From Mycobacterium europaeum (GTDB lineage Bacteria > Actinomycetota > Actinomycetes > Mycobacteriales > Mycobacteriaceae): a stretch of 64,000 nt of DNA. The position numbers and the translations under genes were made by a program. The notes beneath the pieces were generated by a model that had not been told where the DNA came from, made no database searches, and saw only the letters and a program-made list of their open reading frames with translations. The stretch's first letter is position 1. Each line of letters begins with the position of its first letter. Below are positions 42,066-51,824 of the stretch, one piece after another. The stretch lies in contig NZ_LQOU01000051.1 in the NCBI RefSeq assembly GCF_002102155.1, forward strand, positions 62,001 through 126,000. The letters run 5' to 3'.

Positions 42066-43634
42066 ATGTCGGTGAGCGCCCGCACCATCGCCGGTCTGCT
42101 CGATGACGCCGCGGCGGCCCGGCCCGCCCAGCCCCTACTGCTTGATGTCGACGGCAACGCGCTCACCGCCGGAGAGGTCGCGTTGCTGTCGCTGGCAGCG
42201 ACCAGATGGCTGCACGATCAGGGAGTGCGACCGGGTATGACGGTGGCCTGGCAACTGCCCTCGACCGTCCCGGCCGCACTGCTGATGCTGGCGCTGGCCC
42301 GGTCCGCGGTCAACCAGGCTCCCATCATCCACATCTACCGCAGCCGCGAGGTGGCGCAAGCGATCGAGGTCGGCGATGCCGACGTGCTCGTCGTTGACGG
42401 CTCCACTGCCGCCAACGCCCCCGCCGGCATGCATGTGATCACCGTCCCCGACGGGTTCGTCGGCATGCTCCGCGGTCTGCACCAGACCGCACGCCCAGAG
42501 CTTGCCCCGGCCAACCACGACGCAGCCGAGCCGCGGTGGATCTATTTCACTTCCGGCACCACCGGCAGCCCCAAGGGTGTGGTGCACAGCGACACGACAT
42601 TGCTCTCGGCCGCAAAGGGATTCACCGAGTACCTCGGCCTGGGCAGCCACCCGGCTGAGACCGGCACGATCTGCTTTCCGATCGCCCACATCGGCGGGAT
42701 GGTGTATTTGTCGTGTGCCCTGCTGGCGGGATACCCGTTGCTCATGGTCCCCAGGTTCACACCTGAACAGCTGCCCGGGCTGCTCGCCGAACACAACGTC
42801 ACAGTCGCGGGCGGAGGCAGCGCCGTCTATCAGATGCTGGTATCGGCGCAGCTCGGCAGCGGCGCTGCCGAACCGCTCATGCCCAGCCTGCGCATGCTGA
42901 TCGGCGGCGGCGCCCCATGCCCACCCGAGTTACACCGGCGGGTCCGCCAACATCTTGGTGTTCCCGTCGTGCACGCCTACGGCATGACCGAGGCGGCGAT
43001 GATCTGCGTCGGCCGCGTCGACGACACCACCGAGCAGCAGATCCAGACCAGCGGCTCGGCGATCCCCGGCTCCCAGATCCGCATCGTGCGCTATGAACCC
43101 GACGGCACCCGGACCGTGCTGCCGCCGGACACCGAGGGTCAGATCGAGCTATGCGGGGCCAACATGACCCGGGGCTACCGCGACGAGCAGCAGTGGGCCG
43201 CCGCGCTCACCGACGACGGGTGGTTCCGAACCGGCGACCGCGGGCTGCTACGGCCCGACGACCACATCGTCGTTACCGGCCGCACCAAGGAACTCATCAT
43301 CCGCAAAGGCGAGAACATCGCGCCCGCCGAGATCGAGAGCGAACTGCTGCGCCACCCCAGGGTCGACGAAGTCGCCGTGGTCGGGGTGGCCGATGAGTTA
43401 CGCGGCGAGCTGGTCTGCGCCGTGGTGCGCCGATCACCGCGGCACCGGGATCCGACGCTCGACGAATTGTGCATCTTCCTCGACGAGCGCGGCCTGATGA
43501 AGCAGAAGTGGCCCGAGCGTCTGGTAATCGTCGACGACTTCCCGATGACCGGCCTGGGCAAGGTGGCCAAAGCCGAACTGGCACGGCAAATTGCGCACCA
43601 CGGGCCCGACCGAACCGGCTGCCCGCCGCGATAG
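42066..43634 (+). CDS. Acyl-CoA synthetase / CoA ligase (AMP-binding)
   Basis: A 522-residue ligase with YFTSGTTGSPKGVVHS, HAYGMTEAAM, GRTKELIIRKGENIAPAEIE and catalytic Lys in MTGLGKVAKAEL. It activates a carboxylic acid to the CoA ester. It follows the Asp-type hydrolase by 22 bp and is separated from the next amidohydrolase by 108 bp containing an AT-rich stretch (GCTAAATAACTAAATG at 43679-43694). Confidence 0.88.
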   Translation: MSVSARTIAGLLDDAAAARPAQPLLLDVDGNALTAGEVALLSLAATRWLHDQGVRPGMTVAWQLPSTVPAALLMLALARSAVNQAPIIHIYRSREVAQAIEVGDADVLVVDGSTAANAPAGMHVITVPDGFVGMLRGLHQTARPELAPANHDAAEPRWIYFTSGTTGSPKGVVHSDTTLLSAAKGFTEYLGLGSHPAETGTICFPIAHIGGMVYLSCALLAGYPLLMVPRFTPEQLPGLLAEHNVTVAGGGSAVYQMLVSAQLGSGAAEPLMPSLRMLIGGGAPCPPELHRRVRQHLGVPVVHAYGMTEAAMICVGRVDDTTEQQIQTSGSAIPGSQIRIVRYEPDGTRTVLPPDTEGQIELCGANMTRGYRDEQQWAAALTDDGWFRTGDRGLLRPDDHIVVTGRTKELIIRKGENIAPAEIESELLRHPRVDEVAVVGVADELRGELVCAVVRRSPRHRDPTLDELCIFLDERGLMKQKWPERLVIVDDFPMTGLGKVAKAELARQIAHHGPDRTGCPPR

Positions 43635-43742
43635 CCCGATTTGCTTGCTGGCAGGCGATGCGGTGACTACCATCGCAGCTAAATAACTAAATGTTTTGAC
43701 GTTTCACGGCTGTGTGACGTTCACCCGCCCAAGGAGACATTG

Positions 43743-44894
43743 ATGCCGTTGCAGCCCTGGATGGAGTTGATCTCCGTCGACGATCACCTGATCGAACACC
43801 CGAAGGTCTGGAGCGACCGACTCCCTACCAAGTACGTGGAGGCCGGGCCGAAGATCATCGAGTGGGAACGCCCCGACACCGGACAGATGTGTCAGGTCTG
43901 GGATTACGAGGGGCGTATATACCCCTACATCGGGCTCAACGCGGTGGCGGGCAAGAAGCCCGAGGAGTACGGCATCGAGCCGGTGCGCTACGACGACATG
44001 ATCCCCGGCTGCTACGACCCCAAGGCCCGGGTCGCCGACATGGACATCGACGGCGTGCAGGCGATGACGTGTTTCCCGTCGTTCCCGCGATTCGCCGGTG
44101 CGGTCTTCGCCGAGGGCGAGGACAAGGAACTGGCGGTGTTGTGCTCCAAGGCGTGGAACGATTTCCACCTCGATGAGTGGGCCGCCACTGCGCCCGACCG
44201 ATTCGTCCCCGTCGCGATGCTGCCGTTCTGGGACATCGAGGCGAGCGTGAAGGAGGTCCACCGCGTCGCCGGCAAGGGCGCCAAGTGCGTGACGTTCCCC
44301 GACCTGCCGGACAAGCTGGGTCTGCCCTCGGTGCATTCCGATCACTGGGATCCGCTGCTGTCGGCGATGGAGGAGACCGGCATGGTGCTGGCCCAGCACT
44401 TCGGTTCCGGCGGCTTCCCGCCGCCGATCGCGCCGGACGCCCCGTTCGCGGTGTTCGTCACCTTGATGGGCACCATGTCGATGACCGCGCTGACCGACTG
44501 GTTGTTCAGCCACACCCTCTACCGGCACCCCAAGCTGAAGATCGGCTTGAGCGAGGGCGGCGTCGGCTGGATTCCCTACATCTTGGAGCGCGCCGACAGC
44601 GTATGGCGCAAGCATCGTTTCTACAACAACGTCAACCAGGACCATCCGCCAAGCTACTTGTGGAAGAAGCACTTCCATGGCTGCTTCATCGAGGATGACT
44701 TCGGTATGGAGGTCCGCGACAAGATCGGCATCGAACAGATCACCTGGGAGTGTGACTACCCGCACTCGGACTCGTTCTGGCCGCAGAGCCGCGAACGTGC
44801 CGCCCAGGCGTTGGAGAACGTGCCCGACGATGAAGCCCACAAGATCGTGGAACTCAACGCCCGGGGCTTCTACAACTTCCCCAAGGCGGCCTGA
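43743..44894 (+). CDS. Amidohydrolase-2 (ACMSD-like) metal-dependent hydrolase or decarboxylase
   Basis: A 383-residue TIM-barrel protein with metal motif SVDDH, barrel His in AQHFGSGGF and late acid in WECDYPHSDS. It is a second ACMSD-type enzyme, diverged from the one at 38614, and follows a CoA ligase. An AAGGAG site precedes ATG 43743; TTG 43740 is possible. Reaction unknown; decarboxylation of a ring or dienoic acid is one option. Confidence 0.85.
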   Translation: MPLQPWMELISVDDHLIEHPKVWSDRLPTKYVEAGPKIIEWERPDTGQMCQVWDYEGRIYPYIGLNAVAGKKPEEYGIEPVRYDDMIPGCYDPKARVADMDIDGVQAMTCFPSFPRFAGAVFAEGEDKELAVLCSKAWNDFHLDEWAATAPDRFVPVAMLPFWDIEASVKEVHRVAGKGAKCVTFPDLPDKLGLPSVHSDHWDPLLSAMEETGMVLAQHFGSGGFPPPIAPDAPFAVFVTLMGTMSMTALTDWLFSHTLYRHPKLKIGLSEGGVGWIPYILERADSVWRKHRFYNNVNQDHPPSYLWKKHFHGCFIEDDFGMEVRDKIGIEQITWECDYPHSDSFWPQSRERAAQALENVPDDEAHKIVELNARGFYNFPKAA

Positions 44895-44979
44895 CCGTCG
44901 ACGGCACCAGCACAACGGGAACCGGCCCCAGGGTGGGTCCGCGTGCCGACCACTGGGTACCCCCGAAAGGGTGATCAGC

Positions 44980-45219
44980 GTGGCAGATTTCGAGCGCATC
45001 AAGCAGTTGCCCGTCGACGACTGGGCCGACCAGGACCTGCTCACCAAGGACGAGGCCAGAGGGCGATTGGTTGCCGAGATCGAGCGCACCCGGCGCCGGC
45101 TGGATCAGCTGCGGTCCGACGATCCCGCCAACGACGCGGAGATCATGTTGGTGGCCCGGCGTCTCAACGCCATGGAATCCGTCCGCGGTGAGTACGACGC
45201 CTACCTGGACGGGAAATGA
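44980..45219 (+). CDS. Small charged helical protein of unknown function
   Basis: A 79-residue protein, mostly charged alpha-helix (LVAEIERTRRRLDQLRSDD suggests a coiled coil), with no Cys or membrane segment. GTG 44980 has a GAAAGG site 9 bp before; GTG 44971 is also possible. Its end overlaps the CoA-transferase start by ATGA, so the two are coupled. I do not recognise the family. Confidence 0.65.
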   Translation: MADFERIKQLPVDDWADQDLLTKDEARGRLVAEIERTRRRLDQLRSDDPANDAEIMLVARRLNAMESVRGEYDAYLDGK

Positions 45220-46436
45220 CCCCACCTCCTTCCGAAAGCCCGGTGCTGAGCACAGTCGGCCCGAAAGGTCTCGAATCGGCGCTGCGGTCGGTACTGCGGG
45301 CCGGAAGCCGCGTGGTGCTCGGGGACGGCGTCGGCCAGGTTCGCACGCTGGAGTCCGGTGACGCGATCGGCACCGTGCTGTCAAAGGTGGCCCGCGACGT
45401 TGGCGATCTTGGGCTGGTGCTGGCGTGGCTGCCGACACCGCTCGAGGGTCTAGAGCCCGAGGCGTTCGGTGAGATCGTTGCACTGATGCCGGGCTGGGGC
45501 ATGCGCCGGGTGCTGGGCGCCCCCAACGCGCGGTTCGTGCCAACCAGGCTGGCGGCTGTTCCCGCGCTGCTGGCCGGTGCGTTGCGACCCGATGTGCTCG
45601 TCACCAGGCTCGTCGAGCGCGGCGGTGCGCTGCACTTCGGCACCGAGGTGTCCTGGCAGCGCGAACTGGTGGATTCGGGGGTTCCGGTACTGGCGATCCT
45701 CGACAGCAACGCGCCGAAGGCCGACGCCGGTCCGCCGCTGAGCCGGGCGGCGGTGACGGTCGTCGCCCGCAGCGACGACGGCCCAATCCGGTTCCCGCAC
45801 AAGGAGCCCGACCCGGTGCACGACCAGCTTGCCGACGCCGTGCTGCGCTTCGTCCCCGAGGGCGCCCGGCTGCAGTACGGTCCGGGCCAGCTGGGCACCG
45901 CCCTGCTTCGGCGAGCGTCGTGGCCGTTGCGGATCGATACCGGCCTGCTCACCGACGCCGTGGTCGACCTCGACGACCGTGGTCTGCTGGCCGGGACGCC
46001 GTCGGCCACCTACTTGCTCGGCGGTGACCGGCTGTTCGACTGGGCTGATGGTCGACCGATCCTGCATGGCATCTCCTATACGCACGACTTCACCCGGCTG
46101 CGCGACGGCGCACCGCTGATCGCGGTCAACACGGCCATCGAAATCGATCCGGTCGGTCAGGTGAATGTCGAAGGCATCGGCGACAACGTGGTGGGCGGCA
46201 TCGGTGGACATCCGGACTACTGTGCCGCAGCCGCGATGAGTCGTCATGGATTGTCGGTCATCGCGGTGCCGTCGGCCTTCGGCGGCCGCTCACCGCTTGT
46301 GGAGCGGCTCAGCCGCCCGGTATCGACACCGGCCTACGACGTCGACGTGATCGTCACCGAGTCGGGCCACGCCGATCTGCGCGGCACCGATTGGGCGCGG
46401 CGGCGCAAGCTCATCGGCGAGCTGTTCGGAGCCTGA
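45216..46436 (+). CDS. Acetyl-CoA hydrolase/transferase family (family I CoA-transferase)
   Basis: A 406-residue protein of the 4-hydroxybutyrate/acetyl-CoA CoA-transferase type. It has the expected catalytic-type Glu in VNTAIEIDPVGQVN, then GIGGHPDYCAAAAMS and a C-terminal LRGTDWARRRKLI. It would exchange CoA between acetate or another small acid and a pathway acid. It converges on the VOC gene, 9 bp between stops. Confidence 0.82.
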   Translation: MTPPPSESPVLSTVGPKGLESALRSVLRAGSRVVLGDGVGQVRTLESGDAIGTVLSKVARDVGDLGLVLAWLPTPLEGLEPEAFGEIVALMPGWGMRRVLGAPNARFVPTRLAAVPALLAGALRPDVLVTRLVERGGALHFGTEVSWQRELVDSGVPVLAILDSNAPKADAGPPLSRAAVTVVARSDDGPIRFPHKEPDPVHDQLADAVLRFVPEGARLQYGPGQLGTALLRRASWPLRIDTGLLTDAVVDLDDRGLLAGTPSATYLLGGDRLFDWADGRPILHGISYTHDFTRLRDGAPLIAVNTAIEIDPVGQVNVEGIGDNVVGGIGGHPDYCAAAAMSRHGLSVIAVPSAFGGRSPLVERLSRPVSTPAYDVDVIVTESGHADLRGTDWARRRKLIGELFGA

Positions 46437-46445
46437 ACCGGCGAA

Positions 46446-47399
46446 TTAGCGCTGGAAGTACTTGAGCGGGCGCTCGACGAACTCGAAGACCACCCCGTCG
46501 GGTGAGCGCAGAAACGCAATGTAGAGGCCCTCGATCTTGGTGCCCGGCAGCGGACACCACACCGGGTTACCTTGCGGCTCGATGGAATCAGGCAGCGCTG
46601 CCAGTGCTTTTTCGACGTTCTCCACCCGCAGCGCGCACCGGTAGAGGCCTTGGTGGTTGCCGCCCCAGGGCACCGGAGGCAGATCGGCGCTGCCGGGGTG
46701 CTCGACCACCGTGAGGCTGAATTGGTGGCCGTCCTCGGGCAGGGCGAGCTGGGCGACGACGCACTCGACGGGTTCGGATGACCCGCCGGGTGAAAGCTGG
46801 TCGCCGGTGATGGTCCTGCCCGTCGGCGCCTGCACCACGGCGAAGCCGAGAGAGGTCAAGAACTCCGCGGTCTTGCTCGCGTCGATGGCCGCGATGCGTA
46901 TCCCGCTCAACAGCGCCCCCGCCGACGCGGGGGCGTCACCGGGGGCCTCGGCCAGCTCGATCACCACACCGTCGGGGTCGAGCACCAGCACCGACTTGCT
47001 ACCGGAGATCAGGCCGTCGACCGGGTCGCTGACCACCACACTGCGCTCACGCAGCATCCTCACCGTAGCGGCCAGGTCGCTGACCGTCATCAGCGCCGAC
47101 CGGATGCCCGGGCGGAGCGGGTCGGTGCTCAGGTCGCATTTCAGGGCCGGCGAGTGCCACTCGATGACCTCCAGGGCGCAGCCGCGGCGGCCGCCGCGGG
47201 CGTCATACAGAAACGAAGTGGCGCAGTAACTTTCGCCGTCGAGTCCGAGGATTCTGCCGTCGGTGGGCGCTTCGGGGTCGGTCCGCATCCGCGCGGACAA
47301 GCCCAGCTGTTGGGCGTAGAGCGCCTCGCTGGCGTCTAGCGACGCGCTGTTGAGGTTGACGTGCAGGAACCGCCGCGCCAGGTCGTCAGATACCGGCAT
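46446..47399 (-). CDS. Two-domain VOC (glyoxalase/extradiol-fold) protein
   Basis: A 317-residue protein with two betaalphabetabetabeta modules (about residues 10-155 and 165-315), ending in GVVFEFVER. VOC proteins include type I extradiol dioxygenases, glyoxalases and epimerases. The His-His-Glu iron triad of dioxygenases is only partly apparent (HVNLNS, HQGLYR, EFVER), so function is open. It is 2 nt after the CoA-transferase gene in a minus operon with the aldehyde dehydrogenase. Confidence 0.75.
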   Translation of the reverse strand: MPVSDDLARRFLHVNLNSASLDASEALYAQQLGLSARMRTDPEAPTDGRILGLDGESYCATSFLYDARGGRRGCALEVIEWHSPALKCDLSTDPLRPGIRSALMTVSDLAATVRMLRERSVVVSDPVDGLISGSKSVLVLDPDGVVIELAEAPGDAPASAGALLSGIRIAAIDASKTAEFLTSLGFAVVQAPTGRTITGDQLSPGGSSEPVECVVAQLALPEDGHQFSLTVVEHPGSADLPPVPWGGNHQGLYRCALRVENVEKALAALPDSIEPQGNPVWCPLPGTKIEGLYIAFLRSPDGVVFEFVERPLKYFQR

Positions 47400-47401
47400 G
47401 C

Positions 47402-48613
47402 CTACAGCACCACCGAGTTGATCTTCAAATCGATGATCTCGTCCTCACTGAACCCCAGTTCGGCCAACAACGCGTCGGTTTGTTCACCGTGCCCCGGCGC
47501 GCAGGTCAGGTCAAGCGGCGCCCCGTCGAACTGAACCGGGCTGGCCGCCAAGGCGAATTCGTTGTCGTTGGCGTCGGTGACCCGCGGTAGATACCCGTTG
47601 ACGATCGCCTGTGGATCACTGTGCACCTCGTGGGCGGTACGCATGATGTCCCACACCCCGTCGAACCCGGCGAATGCCTTCTCCCAGTGGGCGAGGTCCC
47701 GGGACTCAAACGCCGAACGCAGTTCGGCGATGCACTCGGTGCGGTTGCCGAAGCGCACCATCGCATTCGCGAAGCGCTCATCGTCGATCAGGTCCGACCG
47801 GCCCAGGCGGGTGCAGAAATCGGCCCAGAACCGATCCGCCTGCAGCAGCACGAAGGCGATGAACCGGCCGTCCCGGGTCTTGTAGATGCTGGCCACCGGA
47901 TTGGGCATCTCGTCGAGATTGAACTTAGGAATGTCCTGCCCGGTCACCCCGGCCCCGACGATGTCGGGCCCGAGTTGCCAGATCGCCGCATTGAGCAGCG
48001 AGACGTCCACCACCGAGGGCTCGCCGGTGCGCTCACGTTTGACCAGGGCCGCCGCGATACCACCCGCGATGGCCAGACCACCGTAGGAGTCGCCGAACGC
48101 CGGCCGCTGAATCGGTGGGTAGGAGCCGTCGCCGGCGGCGTACGCCTCGCCGATTCCCCCTCGCGCCCAATAAGCGGCCAGATCAAAACCACCCTGGGAG
48201 GCCAGGTCTCCCTTGGTGCCGTAGCCGTGACCGCGAGCATAGATGATCCTGGGGTTGCGGGCACGGACCTGCTCGACGTCGATGCCCATCCGCTGCCGGG
48301 AGTCCGGCAGCAGGTTGGTAACGAAGACGTCGGCGGTCTCGAGCAGCTTCATCAACACCTCCAGCCCCTCGGGACTGGAGGTGTCCAGCCCGATACTGCG
48401 TTTCCCCCGGTTGGGCTGCTCGACGAAATGGTTCACTCCCCCGGCGCCGGTGACGATGCCGGAACTGACCAGGCCGCGCTGCGGGTCGCCGGTCTCGGGG
48501 TGCTCAACCTTGATGACGTCGGCGCCCCAGTCGGCGAGCACGGCTCCGGCCGCGGGCACGAATGTCCACGCCGCCAACTCGACGACACGGATTCCGTTGA
48601 GGATGTCTGTCAT
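47402..48613 (-). CDS. CaiB/BaiF (family III) CoA-transferase
   Basis: A 403-residue family III transferase with LADWGADVIKVEHPETGDPQRG, catalytic Asp in SQGGFDLAAYWARGG and GDSYGGLAIAGGIAAAL. It is the third family III protein in the window and is not especially close to the other two. It lies between an aldehyde dehydrogenase (25 bp upstream) and a VOC protein, suggesting an aldehyde to acid to CoA-ester sequence. Confidence 0.87.
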   Translation of the reverse strand: MTDILNGIRVVELAAWTFVPAAGAVLADWGADVIKVEHPETGDPQRGLVSSGIVTGAGGVNHFVEQPNRGKRSIGLDTSSPEGLEVLMKLLETADVFVTNLLPDSRQRMGIDVEQVRARNPRIIYARGHGYGTKGDLASQGGFDLAAYWARGGIGEAYAAGDGSYPPIQRPAFGDSYGGLAIAGGIAAALVKRERTGEPSVVDVSLLNAAIWQLGPDIVGAGVTGQDIPKFNLDEMPNPVASIYKTRDGRFIAFVLLQADRFWADFCTRLGRSDLIDDERFANAMVRFGNRTECIAELRSAFESRDLAHWEKAFAGFDGVWDIMRTAHEVHSDPQAIVNGYLPRVTDANDNEFALAASPVQFDGAPLDLTCAPGHGEQTDALLAELGFSEDEIIDLKINSVVL

Positions 48614-48638
48614 TGCTTCCTTCGTTTTGCTGACGGGC

Positions 48639-50126
48639 TCAGTACGCGATGACCTTGGTCTGCAGGTGCTGCTCGAAGCCCTCGAAACCGTTCTGCCGGC
48701 CGATGCCGCTCATCTTGTAGCCGCCGAATGGTGCGTCGGGGCCGTAGAAGATGGCACCGTTGACATTCACCGATCCGGTACGGATGCGCCGCGCGATGGC
48801 CATCGCCCGCTCGGCGGACCCGAGAACGGTGCCCGCCAGCCCGTAGATGGAGTTGTTCGCCATCTCCACGGCGCCGTCGTCACCACCGTCGTACGGGGTG
48901 ATCGTGATTACGGGACCGAAGATCTCCTCCTGAAAGACCCGGTGCTCGGGTGCGACGTCGGCGAGAACTGTCGGCGCAACGAAGTAGCCGCGGTCCAGCC
49001 CCTCGGGCTTGCCACCGCCCACGGTCACCCGGGCGCCTTGTTCCTTGGCGACCCGGATGTAGTCCATCACCCGGTCGCGCTGTTTGGCCGACACCAGCGG
49101 GCCGCAGAAGTTGGCCGGGTCGCTCGGGTCGCCAATGGTGACCCCGGCAAAGGCCGCGGTGGCCAGTTCGACGGCCTGGTCATAATGCGATCTGGGCACC
49201 AACATCCGGGTGGTCAGCGCGCAGCCTTGGCCCGAGTGCATCAGCGCGCCGATACATCCTGGGACGGTCTCGGCCAGATTGGCGTCGTCGAGCAGCAGAT
49301 AGGCCGACTTGCCACCGAGTTCCATCAGGTTGCGCTTCATGGTCGCCGCGGTCAGCCGACCGATCAGTTCACCGACCGCGGTCGAGCCGGTGAAGGAGAT
49401 CATGTCGACTCGCGGATCGGTCAGCAGGCGCTGGGCGATGTCGTTGTCCGACGCGGGCACGATGTTGACCACACCGGCCGGGATATCGGTCTTTTCGGCG
49501 ATGATGCGGCCCCAGCGCAGCGCGCTCCACGGTGTTTCCATCGCGGGCTTGAGCACCATCGTGTTGCCGGTGGCCAGGATCTGGCCGACCTTGTTGCTGA
49601 TGATCTCGACGGGGAAGTTCCACGGCGTGATGGCGCCGACCACACCCATCGGCTCCTTGACCACGACGCGGTTGTAGGGCACGCCCATCAGGGCGGCCTC
49701 CTCGAGCTGGCGCTCCCAAGGGAATTCGGAGATGTACTGCGCGGGCCAGCGGATCGCCTCGGCCAACGGCCAGTCCAACTGCGCGATGTAGGTCATGCCC
49801 AGCGGAGAGCCCGCCTCGGCCACCAGCTCGGCGCGCATCTCCTCCTTCTCCTGTTGCAGCGCCTCGTGCAACTGCATGAGGCAGTGCTGCCGGAACGCGC
49901 GGTCGGTGGACCAGGTCGTGGTGTCGAAGACCCGACGGGCCGCTGCGATCGCCTCGTCCATATCCTGGGCGCTGGCGTCTGTCGCCACGCCCAACAGCTC
50001 TTCGGTCGCGGGATTGAGGTTGTCGACGGTGTTGCCCGTCGAGGATTCGCGCAGGCAACCATCGATGTACAGGCGCGATTCGGGGTTGAACTGGACGGTG
50101 GTTGCGGCGACTGGCGAAGCCGTCAT
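48639..50126 (-). CDS. Aldehyde dehydrogenase
   Basis: A 495-residue ALDH with FTGSTAVGELIG, catalytic Glu in MELGGKSAYL, nucleophile Cys in SGQGCALTTR and EEIFGPV. First gene of a minus operon with a CoA-transferase and a VOC protein. Its promoter region (50127-50236) is AT-rich, with TACAAT and TATAAAT on the minus strand as candidate -10 elements. Confidence 0.9.
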   Translation of the reverse strand: MTASPVAATTVQFNPESRLYIDGCLRESSTGNTVDNLNPATEELLGVATDASAQDMDEAIAAARRVFDTTTWSTDRAFRQHCLMQLHEALQQEKEEMRAELVAEAGSPLGMTYIAQLDWPLAEAIRWPAQYISEFPWERQLEEAALMGVPYNRVVVKEPMGVVGAITPWNFPVEIISNKVGQILATGNTMVLKPAMETPWSALRWGRIIAEKTDIPAGVVNIVPASDNDIAQRLLTDPRVDMISFTGSTAVGELIGRLTAATMKRNLMELGGKSAYLLLDDANLAETVPGCIGALMHSGQGCALTTRMLVPRSHYDQAVELATAAFAGVTIGDPSDPANFCGPLVSAKQRDRVMDYIRVAKEQGARVTVGGGKPEGLDRGYFVAPTVLADVAPEHRVFQEEIFGPVITITPYDGGDDGAVEMANNSIYGLAGTVLGSAERAMAIARRIRTGSVNVNGAIFYGPDAPFGGYKMSGIGRQNGFEGFEQHLQTKVIAY

Positions 50127-50236
50127 CAGAGCTTCCTCTCGCTGGACTGTCGGCGTGGTTTATTGTACTCATTTATAGATAATTGTTTAGCGGATTAGCC
50201 GACGGGTTGTCCGCGACGTCACGAAGGGGGTCCCGG

Positions 50237-50569
50237 TTGACCGCCCCTGCCGATGCCGCCAGCCGTCACCGTGACTACAGGTCGGACGTCCCACTGAGCA
50301 CCTCGTGGCGCTTCAGTGCGCGGTTGTCAGCGCAGGCCGCCAAGGCTACGGCCGGGCGGGCGCACCGCGTCGTCAGCGAGGCGGCCCTGCAGGTGTGCGG
50401 TGCGATCGCCCTGACCGCCGAGCACGAGCTGAACCGTTACACCGCGCGAGGGTTCCAGGTTGACGCGCTGCGCGAATCCCACCTTCAGCTGGAAGACCTG
50501 CTCGACGAGCGACTATTCGAGATGCATCCCCCGACCCGCCCCTTGCCTGTGCTCGTCGCCTGCAGCTGA
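50237..50569 (+). CDS. Stand-alone acyl-CoA dehydrogenase C-terminal domain-like protein
   Basis: A 110-residue protein resembling only the last four-helix bundle of acyl-CoA dehydrogenases: SARLSAQAAKATAGRAHRV, then QVCGAIALTAEHELNRYTAR, which parallels the QVHGGIGYTxEHxLHRY helix. The N-terminal FAD and substrate domains are missing. TTG 50237 is preferred, with AAGGGGG 7 nt before. It is followed after 13 bp by a full acyl-CoA dehydrogenase, so it may be a partner subunit or the remnant of a duplicated gene. Confidence 0.65.
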   Translation: MTAPADAASRHRDYRSDVPLSTSWRFSARLSAQAAKATAGRAHRVVSEAALQVCGAIALTAEHELNRYTARGFQVDALRESHLQLEDLLDERLFEMHPPTRPLPVLVACS

Positions 50570-50582
50570 GGAAGGAAACCAC

Positions 50583-51725
50583 ATGCGCCGCAATATTTTC
50601 GACGACGTCCACAACGAATTTCGCGCCACCGCACGCGCGTTCTTCGAACGTGAATGCGCGCCCTACAGCGAGAAATGGGAACGCGAAGGCAAGGTCAGCC
50701 GCGAGGCATGGCGCGCCGCCGGTGAGCATGGCTTGATCGGCTGGGCGCTGCCGGAGCGCTTCGGCGGCATGGGACTCACCGATTACCGTTTCAACCAGAT
50801 TCTCTCCGAGGAGATGATGGCCACCGGTTCGGTGGGCATCGGTCTGGGCGTGCAAAACGACATCCTGGTGCCGTATCTCGACGACCTCACGACAGAGGAG
50901 CAGAAAGAGCGCTGGCTGCCCAAGTTCATCTCCGGTGAGTACATCGGCTCGATCGCAATGTCAGAGCCAGCCGCCGGTTCCGACCTGGCGGGCATCAAGA
51001 CCACCGCGACGGATGCCGGCGACCACTGGGTGGTCAACGGCCAGAAAACGTTCATCAGCAACGGGCTGCTGTCCAAGCTCGTGCTGACCGCCGTCAAGAC
51101 CGAGCCGTCGGCGGGCCGCAAAGGCATCAGCCTGCTGATGATCGAGGACGGCATGGAGGGCTTCACCCGCGGCCGCAAGCTCGACAAGATCGGCCAATGG
51201 TCCGCCGACACCGCCGAGCTGTTCTTCGACAACGTCCGTGTCCCCAAGGAGAACCTCGTCGGCGAGCTCAACCGCGGCTTCTACCACCTCCTTTCGCACC
51301 TCCCGAGCGAGCGGCTGGGCATCGCCTGCTATGGCCTGCCGATGGCCCGGCGCGCGTTGCAGCTGACGAAGACCTACGCACTCGAGCGCACCGCGTTCGG
51401 TCAGCCCGTCGGCAAGTTCCAGGTGAACCGCCACTTCCTGGCCGAGATGCAGACCAAGCTGGACGCCGCGCAAACCTACCTCGACCAGTGTGTCCTGGCG
51501 CTGAACGAGGGCGAACTGACGGCCGAGGACGCCGCAGGCCTGAAGTGGTGGACCACCGAGGTGCAGTGGGAGATCATCGACCGTTGCCTGCAATTGCACG
51601 GGGGCTACGGCTACATCAACGAATACGAGGTGGCCCGGCTGTGGCGCGATTCCCGGGTGCAGCGCCTCTACGGCGGAACCACCGAGATCATGAAGGATCT
51701 GATGGGCCGGTCGATGGGCTACTGA
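50583..51725 (+). CDS. Acyl-CoA dehydrogenase
   Basis: A 380-residue complete acyl-CoA dehydrogenase with IAMSEPAAGSDLAGIKT, VNGQKTFISNG, AFGQPVGKFQVNRHFLAEM, LHGGYGYINEYEVAR and YGGTTEIMKDLMGR. Likely a homotetramer acting on short or branched acyl-CoA. ATG 50583 follows GGAAGGAAA. It is upstream of the FadR-type regulator at 51825. Confidence 0.9.
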   Translation: MRRNIFDDVHNEFRATARAFFERECAPYSEKWEREGKVSREAWRAAGEHGLIGWALPERFGGMGLTDYRFNQILSEEMMATGSVGIGLGVQNDILVPYLDDLTTEEQKERWLPKFISGEYIGSIAMSEPAAGSDLAGIKTTATDAGDHWVVNGQKTFISNGLLSKLVLTAVKTEPSAGRKGISLLMIEDGMEGFTRGRKLDKIGQWSADTAELFFDNVRVPKENLVGELNRGFYHLLSHLPSERLGIACYGLPMARRALQLTKTYALERTAFGQPVGKFQVNRHFLAEMQTKLDAAQTYLDQCVLALNEGELTAEDAAGLKWWTTEVQWEIIDRCLQLHGGYGYINEYEVARLWRDSRVQRLYGGTTEIMKDLMGRSMGY

Positions 51726-51824
51726 CGCTGGTCAGGTTCCGCACTGGCCGACACCCGCTCGGGCTGCGGCGAGTCGGTTGATCTGCACTGACAGTTAGTT
51801 GATTCAGCGAGGCGGAGGGCGATT

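Noticed and set aside
43704..45089. 461-residue minus-strand open frame opposite the amidohydrolase
   Set aside because: Shadow of a gene with metal-binding motifs; no ribosome site or family pattern.
47402..50126. Possible second ipf-like or phenylacetate-type block
   Set aside because: The aldehyde dehydrogenase, CoA-transferase and VOC genes do not include an oxygenase or thiolase partner, so no specific pathway can be argued.
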